The notes below the pieces were generated by a model. It was not told the origin of the DNA, did no database searches, and was given only the letters and a program-made list of their open reading frames with translations. Below, piece by piece: positions 1-7,354 of a stretch of DNA of 64,000 nucleotides. Every line of letters begins with the position of its first letter. Position 1 is the first letter of the stretch. The stretch is from Micromonospora alfalfae (GTDB lineage Bacteria; Actinomycetota; Actinomycetes; Mycobacteriales; Micromonosporaceae): the NCBI RefSeq assembly GCF_022230925.1, contig NZ_JAKKFH010000045.1, positions 186,001-250,000 of the forward strand. Direction: 5' to 3'. The position numbers were made by a program, and so were the translations under genes.

Positions 1-701
1 CCCCGCTGGTGGCGCTCAACCTGCTCTGCTGGCCTCGGGACGTGCTGCCGCTGGAGCTGGCCCGTGAGGTGCTGCGCGGCGGCCAGGACGTGGCGCGGGA
101 GGCCGGCTGTCACCTGGCCGGCGGGCACAGCGTGGACGACGACGGCCCGAAGTACGGTCTCGCGGTCACCGGCACGGTCCGACCGGAGGAGCTGATCACC
201 CTCGACGCCGGACGGGCCGGGGTGCCGTTGTCGCTGACCAAACCGCTCGGGGTGGGTGTGCTGAACACCCGGCACAAGGCGACCGGGGAGAGCTTCCCGG
301 AGGCGGTGGCCACGATGAGCGCGCTCAATCGGGAGGCCGCCCACGCGGCTGTCGCCGCCGGCGTTCGGTGCGGCACCGACGTGACCGGGTTCGGGCTGCT
401 CGGGCACGCCTCGAAGCTGGCCCGGGCCAGCCAGGTCACTGTGGCCATCGACACCGCCCGGGTGCCCTATCTGGCCGGTGCCCGGGAGGCGCTGCGCGAC
501 GGGTTCGTCAGCGGTGGCAGCCGACGCAACCTGGAGTGGGTGACCCCGTGGACAGACTTCGGCGCGGCGGACGAGGCGGAGCGGCTGCTGCTGGCCGACG
601 CGCAGACCTCCGGTGGCCTGCTGGTCGCCGGCGAGGTGCCCGGCGCTCCGGTGGTGGGCGAGCTGCTGCCCCGCGGGGAGCACCTGGTCGTCCTGCGCTG
701 A
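1..701 (+). CDS. selD: Selenide, water dikinase (3' part)
   Basis: SelD makes selenophosphate from selenide and ATP, the selenium donor for selenocysteine and selenouridine. The reading frame is already open at the left edge, so the N-terminus with the catalytic Cys/Sec and Lys lies outside the window. The visible part starts at the family block PLVALNLLCWPRD and continues through GGHSVDD, LTKPLGVG, DVTGFGLLGHA and LADAQTSGGLL, which belong to the PurM/AIR-synthase fold that binds ATP and metal. The stop is at 699-701. A neighbouring selenium pathway (selA, selB, tRNA-Sec) would be expected to the left but cannot be seen. Confidence 0.95.
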   Translation, partial: PLVALNLLCWPRDVLPLELAREVLRGGQDVAREAGCHLAGGHSVDDDGPKYGLAVTGTVRPEELITLDAGRAGVPLSLTKPLGVGVLNTRHKATGESFPEAVATMSALNREAAHAAVAAGVRCGTDVTGFGLLGHASKLARASQVTVAIDTARVPYLAGAREALRDGFVSGGSRRNLEWVTPWTDFGAADEAERLLLADAQTSGGLLVAGEVPGAPVVGELLPRGEHLVVLR

Positions 702-931
702 CCGGGGGCGGCCGACAGGCGGCGGGACACGCGGTGGCGGTGGTGGGGATGGCGCACGGTACCCGATAAACTGTCACCTTCCCGCTACTCCGAGCAATGC
801 CGCTCAGGGAAATTTTGCCCGGAATGGTCACAGACCGGTAACTTGCGCCCGGCTGGGGTCAAATGCCCCCCACCATCGTGTGTAAGGCCCGATCCGGAGG
901 CCGGTGGGGACGAACGCAGCGAGGAGGCGGA

Positions 932-1411
932 ATGACCGAGCTGTGGAACTGGAGAATCGACGGGGCTCAACCCGTGGAGGTCTACCCGGCGCTGGCGGAG
1001 GCGCTTGGTCGGGTGGTGATGCCGCTGGCGGTGGCCGACCCGGCGCGGCTGCCGGCGTACGCGGTGGTGTGTGACGTCTGGCAGGCGCCGGGCGAATTCG
1101 CGACGGTGGTGGACTGCTACGGAGTGCCCGAGGAGCTCTCCGAGCACGCGAGCATCGCCGCACTGGCCCGATTGCTGGGCCGCAACTGCCTGTTGCGCGA
1201 CGACACGCTCGACGCGGGCCGGCACCTGCTCGTCGCTCCGGACGGCACGGTCCGTCCGGTGCACTTCGACGTGCGGGACACCGAGGACGGTGAGGTGTTC
1301 AGCAGGCTGCGGCTCTGCTCGCTGGGTGACCCGGGTTGCCGGGGCTGGTCGCAGTGCCACCGCTCACGCTGGGCACCCGACACTGTCGCTCCGGCGCTCG
1401 CCGCGGCCTGA
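932..1411 (+). CDS. Small uncharacterised protein (159 aa)
   Basis: I do not recognise this family. The ATG at 932 has a GAGGAGG ribosome site at 921-927, which favours it over the longer in-frame start at 863. The product is soluble, without signal peptide or membrane segment. It contains six cysteines; three sit in the C-terminal stretch LCSLGDPGCRGWSQC, which could bind a metal, although no known Cys pattern is matched. It stands alone between selD and a convergent DUF2277 gene and ends in a shared hairpin. Codon use looks like that of its neighbours, so I take it as a real gene. Confidence 0.7.
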   Translation: MTELWNWRIDGAQPVEVYPALAEALGRVVMPLAVADPARLPAYAVVCDVWQAPGEFATVVDCYGVPEELSEHASIAALARLLGRNCLLRDDTLDAGRHLLVAPDGTVRPVHFDVRDTEDGEVFSRLRLCSLGDPGCRGWSQCHRSRWAPDTVAPALAAA

Positions 1412-1430
1412 CCCTCTCCAGGGTCAGGCC
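1405..1430. terminator. Bidirectional hairpin terminator
   Basis: A perfect 11-bp stem (1405-1415 with 1420-1430) with a four-base loop overlaps the stop of the unknown 159-aa gene and faces the convergent DUF2277 gene. There is no T-run on either side, as is usual for actinomycete terminators. Confidence 0.7.
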
Positions 1431-1459
1431 CGGCCGGGTGCCGTGCCGGTCAGCGACGA

Positions 1460-1708
1460 TCAGCTGGCGGCGGTGGCCGACCGGTCGGTGGTGCCCGATC
1501 CGGCGCCCCGCACCACCAGTTGGTCGAGCAGGGTGCGCGTCGCCTCGGCCACTGCTGCCACTGCGGCGTCGAACGCGGCAGCGTTGTGCGCGGCGGGCGC
1601 CCGGAAACCAGAGATCTTCCGGACGTACTGCAACGCTGCCGCCTCGACGTCCGCGTCGGTCACCTGCGGGGTGAACGGCTCACGCAGTGTCTTGATGCTC
1701 CGGCACAT
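1460..1708 (-). CDS. DUF2277 domain protein
   Basis: This 82-aa protein begins MCRSIKTLREP, the signature of the DUF2277 family. The family is common in actinobacteria and has no established function. The start at 1708 is preceded by a GAGGAGG ribosome site. The remainder is predicted helical (DADVEAAALQYVRKISGF followed by an Ala-rich helix). It is divergent from the FxSxx RiPP operon, and the shared 139-bp gap contains a perfect palindrome at 1741-1759, so its promoter may be co-controlled with fxsA. That link is an inference from position. Confidence 0.85.
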   Translation of the reverse strand: MCRSIKTLREPFTPQVTDADVEAAALQYVRKISGFRAPAAHNAAAFDAAVAAVAEATRTLLDQLVVRGAGSGTTDRSATAAS

Positions 1709-1740
1709 GTGAGTTCCTCCTCGGTTGGTGCGCTACTTGA

Positions 1741-1759
1741 CCAACGATGACATCGTTGG
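1741..1759. promoter_or_regulatory. Perfect 19-bp palindrome, putative operator
   Basis: CCAACGATGACATCGTTGG has 9-bp arms around one central base. It lies in the gap between the divergent DUF2277 and fxsA genes, 33 bp before the DUF2277 start and 88 bp before the fxsA start. A TTGACC hexamer overlaps its left side. Size and symmetry suit a dimeric repressor of TetR type, but no regulator gene lies nearby, so the binding protein is unknown. Confidence 0.5.
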
Positions 1760-1847
1760 GGCTGTTGCCTATTCTGGTGGCGCGTCAGGGCCCTCGGGCC
1801 GTCCATCACACCTCCCGTGGCGTGTCCGCGGGACCCGGAGAATCATT

Positions 1848-2036
1848 GTGGACAACGCATCCACCCGCCCATCCCGTCCGGGCCTGGCCGACTTCACACG
1901 GAGCCTGGACACCCCGCTGGACCTGCTCGCCGTCACGCACGCTGATCTGGTCGAGGCGGTCCGGCGGCATGTCGTCGCGGATGAGCTGGTGCCCTCCGGC
2001 ACGGTGCCCGTGGCCGCCTTCAACTCGGCCATCTGA
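1848..2036 (+). CDS. fxsA: FxSxx-COOH cyclophane RiPP precursor peptide
   Basis: The 62-residue product ends F58-N59-S60-A61-I62, exactly the FxSxx-COOH pattern that names this peptide class. The FxsB-type radical SAM maturase follows with no gap, as expected for a precursor. The GTG at 1848 has GGAG at 1837-1840, giving a good spacing. The frame stays open upstream to 1725, but no better start is seen there. The leader is helical and acidic in the middle (DLLAVTHADLVEAVRRH), a likely recognition segment. In characterised FxsB systems (three-residue cyclophane or triceptide chemistry) the aromatic ring is joined to the residue two positions on. Here that predicts Phe58 linked to Ser60, which is inference from the family. 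Confidence 0.88.
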   Translation: MDNASTRPSRPGLADFTRSLDTPLDLLAVTHADLVEAVRRHVVADELVPSGTVPVAAFNSAI

Positions 2037-4376
2037 ATGGCGGGCTGTCGGTGCGGTCCCTCCGCAGCGGGCGGGTCATGCCGACGGATCAGCCAGTTCG
2101 TGCTGAAGGTTCACAGCCGGTGCGACCTCAGCTGCGACCACTGCTACGTCTACCAGCACGCCGACCAGACCTGGCGTGGTCGACCGGTGCGGATGCCGCT
2201 GGCCACGGTTCGGGCGGTCGCACAGCGGATCGCCGAGCATGCCCGCGAGCACGAGTTGCCGGTCGTGCACGTGGTGCTGCACGGAGGTGAGCCGTTGCTG
2301 CTGGGGGCCGCGGGATTACGGGAGGTGATGGCCGAACTGCGCGCGGCGATCACCCAGTGGACGCGACTCGACCTGCGCATGCAGACCAACGGCGTGCTGC
2401 TCGACGAGGAACTGTGCCGGTTGTTCGTCGAGTTCGACGTGCGGGTCGGTGTGTCCTTCGACGGCGACCGGGCCGCAAATGACCGCCACCGGGTCTTCGC
2501 CCACGGCGGGAGCAGTCACGACCACGTCCGGCGGGCGCTGGCCCTGCTCCGTCGGCCGGAGCACCGCGCCAGCTACGCCGGCATCCTCTGCACGATCGAC
2601 GTCCGCAACGATCCCGACCTGGTGTACGAGGCGCTGCTGGCCGAGAGCCCGCCCCGCGTCGACCTGTTGCTGCCCCACGCCACCTGGGACCATCCGCCGG
2701 AGCGTCCAGGCCCCGAGCCCACCCCGTACGCGGACTGGCTGGGGCGGATTCACCGGCGGTGGGTGGACGACGGTCGGCCGATGTCGATCCGGATGTTCGA
2801 GGCGCTGCGCCCGGGTGGCAGCGGCACCGAGGCGTTCGGCCTCGCACCAGCCGATGTCCTGGTCGTCGAGGCGGACGGGACCTGGGAGCAGGTCGACTCA
2901 CTGAAGACCGCGTACCACGGCGCGGCCGGCACCGGTTTCGACGTGTTCGACCACTCGGTGGACGAGGTCACGCGGCACCCCGGGGTCGCGGTACGGCAGG
3001 ACGGCGTGGCCGGGCTCTGCGCGACCTGTCGGGCCTGCCGGGTGGTCGACAGGTGCGGCGGTGGCCTGTACGCGCACCGGTGGCGGACCGGCTCCGGCTT
3101 CGACAACCCCTCGGTGTACTGCGCCGACCTGCTGCGCCTGATCGACACGGTGGACGCCTACCCGCCGCCCACCCCAACGGTCCCGGCCGACGGGTCGACC
3201 ACCTCGCCCGTCGACGAGTTGCTGGACGACCTGGCGACCGGGCACGGGTCTGCGTCGACGCTCGCGCTGCTCGCCGCCACCCAGCTCTCCATCACCCGGG
3301 CGCTGCTGGCGGCCTCCCGGGACGGATCCGGCAGCACGCCCGCCTGGGAACTGCTCGTGCACCTCGACCAGTCGGCGTCGGAGGCGGTCCGCGCGATCCT
3401 GGCGCACCCCTTCGTCCGGCCGGGGCTGGTGCGTCGCCTTCACTCGTCGGCCCCGCCCGGCCTCGGCGCGGCAGTCGACCCACTGCCGGCGCTGGCCATC
3501 GCCGCGGCGCTGCGGGCCGGCGTCCCGGCCGCGTTGCACGTGCCGGTACAGGCCGACACGATCACGTTTCCCGCGCTCGGCAGCCTGGTGCTGCCCGGTC
3601 TGGGGGAGAGCGCCGAGGTGACCGTCCGACCCGGCGAGTTCCGGGTCCGGGGTGGGTCGGTCGAGCAGACGGTGCTCCTCGATCCGATGGCGCCGCCGTC
3701 GACCGGATGGTTTCCGACCCGCGACGTGCCGGTGCCCGGTGGCCGGCTGCTCCTTGAGGACGGTGACCCGTACCGCGACTGCTACGGCCAGCCGGTCCAG
3801 TCCCGCCTGGACGGTCCGGCGGCACGCGCGTTGGGCCGTACCCTGGCCGAGGCCTGGCGGGTCGTGCACCGGGACGTGCCGGCGCACGCGGCGGCGCTCG
3901 ACGGCGGCCTGCGTGCCGTCGTTCCACTGGCGCCCGACCCGGCGCGACCCCTGCGAAGTGCCACCGCCCGGCACGCGTTCGGCGCTGTCGCCGTCACCCC
4001 CCACTCCGACCCGGAGACGATGGCGGTGCTGCTCGTGCACGAGTGGCAGCACGCGAAGCTGGGGGCGGTTCTCGACCTGTACGACCTTGTCGAACCGGGC
4101 CAGGGCGCCCAGATCCGGGTGCCGTGGCGCCCCGACCTGCGGCCACCGGAGGGCGTCCTGCAGGGCGTCTACGCCCACCTCGCCATCACCCAGGTCTGGC
4201 AGTCCCGGGCGGCCGCCGACCCTGGCGACGCGTCGGCGAACGCGGCCCAGTTCCTGGCGTGGACCCGGGACGGTGCGGACGCGCTGCTGGCCAGCCGGTC
4301 GCTCACCGCGGCCGGTGAGCGGTTCGTCGGCCGGCTGCGCCACGCACTGGAGGAAACCCGTGCAGGGTCCGGCTGA
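2037..4376 (+). CDS. fxsB: Radical SAM/SPASM maturase with HExxH extension (FxsBH type)
   Basis: A 779-aa two-part RiPP maturase. The radical SAM domain (about residues 20-250) has the [4Fe-4S] motif CDLSCDHC (Cys29, Cys33, Cys36). A SPASM-like Cys cluster follows (Cys328, 331, 334, 340 and later YCADLL). The C-terminal half (about 380-779) is the extension found in FxsBH proteins, related to HExxH-motif peptide beta-hydroxylases. Its motif HEWQH (residues 668-672) is complete, although related entries are often described as inactivated. The ATG starts directly after the fxsA stop, so the two are translationally coupled. It should form a Phe-containing cyclophane on FxsA; a second modification by the HExxH half is possible but unproven. 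Confidence 0.92.
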   Translation: MAGCRCGPSAAGGSCRRISQFVLKVHSRCDLSCDHCYVYQHADQTWRGRPVRMPLATVRAVAQRIAEHAREHELPVVHVVLHGGEPLLLGAAGLREVMAELRAAITQWTRLDLRMQTNGVLLDEELCRLFVEFDVRVGVSFDGDRAANDRHRVFAHGGSSHDHVRRALALLRRPEHRASYAGILCTIDVRNDPDLVYEALLAESPPRVDLLLPHATWDHPPERPGPEPTPYADWLGRIHRRWVDDGRPMSIRMFEALRPGGSGTEAFGLAPADVLVVEADGTWEQVDSLKTAYHGAAGTGFDVFDHSVDEVTRHPGVAVRQDGVAGLCATCRACRVVDRCGGGLYAHRWRTGSGFDNPSVYCADLLRLIDTVDAYPPPTPTVPADGSTTSPVDELLDDLATGHGSASTLALLAATQLSITRALLAASRDGSGSTPAWELLVHLDQSASEAVRAILAHPFVRPGLVRRLHSSAPPGLGAAVDPLPALAIAAALRAGVPAALHVPVQADTITFPALGSLVLPGLGESAEVTVRPGEFRVRGGSVEQTVLLDPMAPPSTGWFPTRDVPVPGGRLLLEDGDPYRDCYGQPVQSRLDGPAARALGRTLAEAWRVVHRDVPAHAAALDGGLRAVVPLAPDPARPLRSATARHAFGAVAVTPHSDPETMAVLLVHEWQHAKLGAVLDLYDLVEPGQGAQIRVPWRPDLRPPEGVLQGVYAHLAITQVWQSRAAADPGDASANAAQFLAWTRDGADALLASRSLTAAGERFVGRLRHALEETRAGSG

Positions 4377-5184
4377 GCGCCAGCCGTCCACACTGGGCCG
4401 TCTCCGCCTCGCCGATGATCTGCGGGCATTGGGCGTCCGCCCTGGTGCGTGCCTGCTGGTGCACTGTGCCCTGCGCCGGGTAGGCCCGTTGACGCACGGC
4501 CCGGCGACCCTCGCCGGTGCCCTGCGGGACGTCCTCGGCCCGGCTGGCACGCTCCTGGTGCCCACCCAGACCGACGGCAACTCGACCACCTCCCGGGCCC
4601 ACCTGGCGGCAACCGCCGGGATGGACCGTGCGCAGCGCGAGCGGTACGAGGCGGCGCTGCCGGGCTGGGACCGCCGGACCACCCCGTCGCAGCGGATGGG
4701 GGCGCTTGCCGAGTACGTCCGGTGTGCCCCCGGTGCCGTGCGTAGCGACCACCCCCAGACTTCGTTCGCCGCGCTCGGTCCGCAGGCCCGGCAGCTCACC
4801 GACAACCATGACCTCACCTGCCACCTGGGAGAACGCTCACCGATGGGCGAGCTCTACGCGGCGGACGGGCAGATCCTGCTGCTCGGCCTCGGCTACGAGG
4901 CGTGCACCGCCCTGCACCTGGCCGAGTACCGGCTTCCGGTGCCGCCGCCCCTGCGCGACTACCAGTGCTTCCGGCTTGTCGACGGGCGGCGGGTCCGCCT
5001 CGACTTCCGGGCTCTCGACCTGGACGACCGGGACTTCCCGGCGGTGGGTGCCACGCTCGACGAGACGCCGTTGGTGCGGCACGGTCGGGTGGGGCGGGCG
5101 AGCGCGCGCCTGCTGCCAGTGCGTGCCACCGTGGACTTCGCGATCGACTGGTTCAACGTGCACCGTCTTGCGGTGCGCCGGTGA
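4360..5184 (+). CDS. AAC(3)-family N-acetyltransferase in the FxSxx operon
   Basis: This 274-aa protein has the fold signature of aminoglycoside N(3)-acetyltransferases: LLVHCALRRVG near the N-terminus, GTLLVPTQTD, and RSDHPQTSFAALG, which contains the family's conserved His-Pro motif. The GTG at 4360 lies inside the end of fxsB (17-bp overlap) with GGAGGAAA just upstream, so it is coupled to the maturase. Known members move an acetyl group from acetyl-CoA to an amine. The location suggests the natural substrate may be the modified FxSxx peptide or a partner rather than a drug. Aminoglycoside resistance cannot be claimed from sequence alone. Confidence 0.88.
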   Translation: MQGPAERQPSTLGRLRLADDLRALGVRPGACLLVHCALRRVGPLTHGPATLAGALRDVLGPAGTLLVPTQTDGNSTTSRAHLAATAGMDRAQRERYEAALPGWDRRTTPSQRMGALAEYVRCAPGAVRSDHPQTSFAALGPQARQLTDNHDLTCHLGERSPMGELYAADGQILLLGLGYEACTALHLAEYRLPVPPPLRDYQCFRLVDGRRVRLDFRALDLDDRDFPAVGATLDETPLVRHGRVGRASARLLPVRATVDFAIDWFNVHRLAVRR

Positions 5185-5447
5185 ACCAGGAGGGCGGCAC
5201 CGCTGAGCGCCGCAGAGCCTGCCCTGGACCCTTACCTGGGCGCACAGCCGCCAATTGGTCGGATGTACGACACCAGCGGTCTCGTCCGATTCCTCGGACT
5301 CGGCAGAGACCCGTGCGGCGTGCTGCCGATACCCGCCACAGTGGCCTTCGTCGTAGAGTGACGAGGCGGCAACCGACTCTGTCCTCGGCATTGACGAACG
5401 CCTTAGGCTGAAACTCCGGTCGCTTTCCGGACGGCGGAGGAACGACG

Positions 5448-6113
5448 GTGAGCGAAGCGGTAGTAGTCGCTGATACGCGAACCCCGCTGTTCTTCGTGAG
5501 CTATTCACGTCCGCAGATCCGGCGCGCCGGTAACACCCCCCAGGAATACCTCTCGCGGTTCTTCGACGACCTCTCCACCCATGTCAGCGAGCTGGTCGGC
5601 CTGCCGACCGGGGTCGACCCCGGATTCATGGACAGCTCACTGGGCGGCGGTGAGCGTTGGACCCCCGAGTTGTTGCGCGCCGCCGGGACCTGCCAGGTGT
5701 TCATTCCGCTGGTGTCCAGCTCGTTCATCAGCAGCACCTGGTGTGCCATGGAATGGCATGCCTTCGCGCGGCGTCAGATCGAACCACGCGTCCCGGGCAG
5801 CTCCGCGCACGAGACGGCGATCGTGCCCGTCAACTGGTCACCGACCACCGAGGCGTCGCTGCCGCCGAGCATTCGTGCCATCCAACGGTTCTCGCCGACC
5901 GCGTTACCTGATGACAACACCGTCGCGCGCCAGTACGAGCAGGAAGGGGTCTACGGCTTGCTGACCATGCAACGGGAGCAGGCGTACCGCGCGGTGGTGT
6001 GGCGTCTCGCCCAGCGGGTGGTGGCGATCCATCGGGCCTATCACGTCCACCCGCTGGTGCCCGCGGGCATCGATGAGCTGCGCACGCTCTTCACCGAGGA
6101 GGCAGCCGCATGA
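5448..6113 (+). CDS. fxsC: TIR-like protein FxsC, short form
   Basis: A 221-aa protein made mainly of one TIR-like domain. It has the first-strand motif LFFVSYSRP and, at residues 90-102, the S-x5-S-x-W-C-x-x-E pattern of TIR domains. Glu102 occupies the place of the catalytic glutamate of TIR NADases. Compared with the next gene it lacks a long C-terminal domain. The GTG has GGAGG at 5434-5438. A 263-bp gap separates it from the maturation genes, so this second half of the cluster probably has its own promoter; no clear hexamer pair was found in the gap. The last four bases (ATGA) overlap the next start. Confidence 0.85.
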   Translation: MSEAVVVADTRTPLFFVSYSRPQIRRAGNTPQEYLSRFFDDLSTHVSELVGLPTGVDPGFMDSSLGGGERWTPELLRAAGTCQVFIPLVSSSFISSTWCAMEWHAFARRQIEPRVPGSSAHETAIVPVNWSPTTEASLPPSIRAIQRFSPTALPDDNTVARQYEQEGVYGLLTMQREQAYRAVVWRLAQRVVAIHRAYHVHPLVPAGIDELRTLFTEEAAA

Positions 6114-7354
6114 CGCCGCTCACCGCCGAGGGGCGGGCGCCGACTCGCCAGACCTACTTCTTCCTGAGTTACGCGCATTCGGCGCCGCTGCTGGGTGCCC
6201 GCACCGACACCGACGTCTGGGTCGACCGGTTCTTCGCGGATCTGTCGGCGGAGGTGGGTCGGCTGGTGTCCCCGCGGCCGGGCGTGGAGATCGGTTTCAT
6301 CGACCAGTCCATCCCACCGGGCGCCGACGTGAAGGCGGCCCTGGCGGACGCCATCGGCGCAGCCCAGGTGTTCGTGCCGCTCTACTCGCCGGGCTACTTC
6401 AGCAGATCATGGGCGCTGGGCGAGCAGGAGTCCTTCCTGACTCGGCTGCTCCGCGCGGCCGGGGAGTCGGCGTCCCAGGTCGTGCCGGCCGACCACGTGG
6501 TGCCGGTCCTCTGGATCCCGGTGCCCAGTTGGGAGGAGCATCCCGAACTCGACGCGGCGCTGGATCTGGGTCGGGACGTGCCCGAGTACGCCGAGAACGG
6601 CATGCGTGCGCTCTGCATGCTCGGCGCGTACCAGCAGCCGTACCAGATCCTGCTCGGGCGGCTGGCCCGGCGGATCGTGGAGCCCACCCAACGCGTCTGG
6701 CTGCGTCCGTCCCGGGCGCCGACGCTCGACGTGTCGCGGCGGATCGCGGCCAACCCGGACTTCGTGGTGACGGTGCTGGCACCCACCCGGGACCGGCCGC
6801 CCGAGGGTCGGGAGGCGTCCTGGTACGCGGAGCGCAGCCGGCTCTGGCGTCCCTTCGGGGCCCGGCAGGAGCTTCCGGTGGCCGAGTACGCCGCGAGCAT
6901 CGCCGAGCGGCTCGGACTGTCGGTGCACACGAGTGACTTCGCCGACGCCGGGGACCTGCTCGAGATCCGCCCCGGCGCCCTTCTGATCGACCCGTGGTTC
7001 ACCGAGCTTTCCGGCGGTGTACCCGCTCTGCGCGCCGCCGCGCGGGCACTGCCGCCGTGGGTGGTACCGCTCGTGGTGACCGACGCCGACGACCCGCGCG
7101 ACGCGCACCGCGGCGCCGACCTGGCGCGGCTGGTCCTGGGCGTGCTGCAGGACGCGGGCGCGACGCGAGCGCGGTGGGTCGGGCGGACGGACGAGTTCGC
7201 GGGTCTGATGCCGACAGTGGTGACCGAGGCCCGGCGGCTCTACCTGAAGCACGGCGCGGTGTTCCCGGCACCGGGGCCTGTTACCCGGCCGCCCAGCCTT
7301 CGCAACCCGACCCCGTCATCGTTCGAAGCCCCGGAGATGCCCGATGAGCACTGA
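6110..7354 (+). CDS. fxsC: TIR-like protein FxsC, long form
   Basis: A 414-aa paralogue of the preceding gene. The N-terminal TIR-like domain (about 15-210) has YFFLSYAHS and SPGYFSRSWALGE, with Glu105 in the position of the TIR catalytic glutamate although the neighbouring Cys is Ala. The C-terminal half (about 215-390) is the FxsC C-terminal domain, an alpha/beta unit of unknown role. The tail is Pro-rich. It overlaps the upstream gene by four bases and the downstream fxsT by eleven, so all are translated as one unit. Role in the FxSxx system is unknown; TIR domains generally mediate assembly or cleave NAD+. Confidence 0.87.
   Translation: MTPLTAEGRAPTRQTYFFLSYAHSAPLLGARTDTDVWVDRFFADLSAEVGRLVSPRPGVEIGFIDQSIPPGADVKAALADAIGAAQVFVPLYSPGYFSRSWALGEQESFLTRLLRAAGESASQVVPADHVVPVLWIPVPSWEEHPELDAALDLGRDVPEYAENGMRALCMLGAYQQPYQILLGRLARRIVEPTQRVWLRPSRAPTLDVSRRIAANPDFVVTVLAPTRDRPPEGREASWYAERSRLWRPFGARQELPVAEYAASIAERLGLSVHTSDFADAGDLLEIRPGALLIDPWFTELSGGVPALRAAARALPPWVVPLVVTDADDPRDAHRGADLARLVLGVLQDAGATRARWVGRTDEFAGLMPTVVTEARRLYLKHGAVFPAPGPVTRPPSLRNPTPSSFEAPEMPDEH

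Noticed and set aside
4360..5184. Direct call as an aminoglycoside resistance gene
   Set aside because: The fold is right, but the operon context points to RiPP maturation. Resistance cannot be inferred without activity data.
5391..5420. Promoter and iron box before fxsC (TTGACG, TTAGGCT)
   Set aside because: No -10 element at 16-18 bp spacing, and only a half match to a DtxR-family site.
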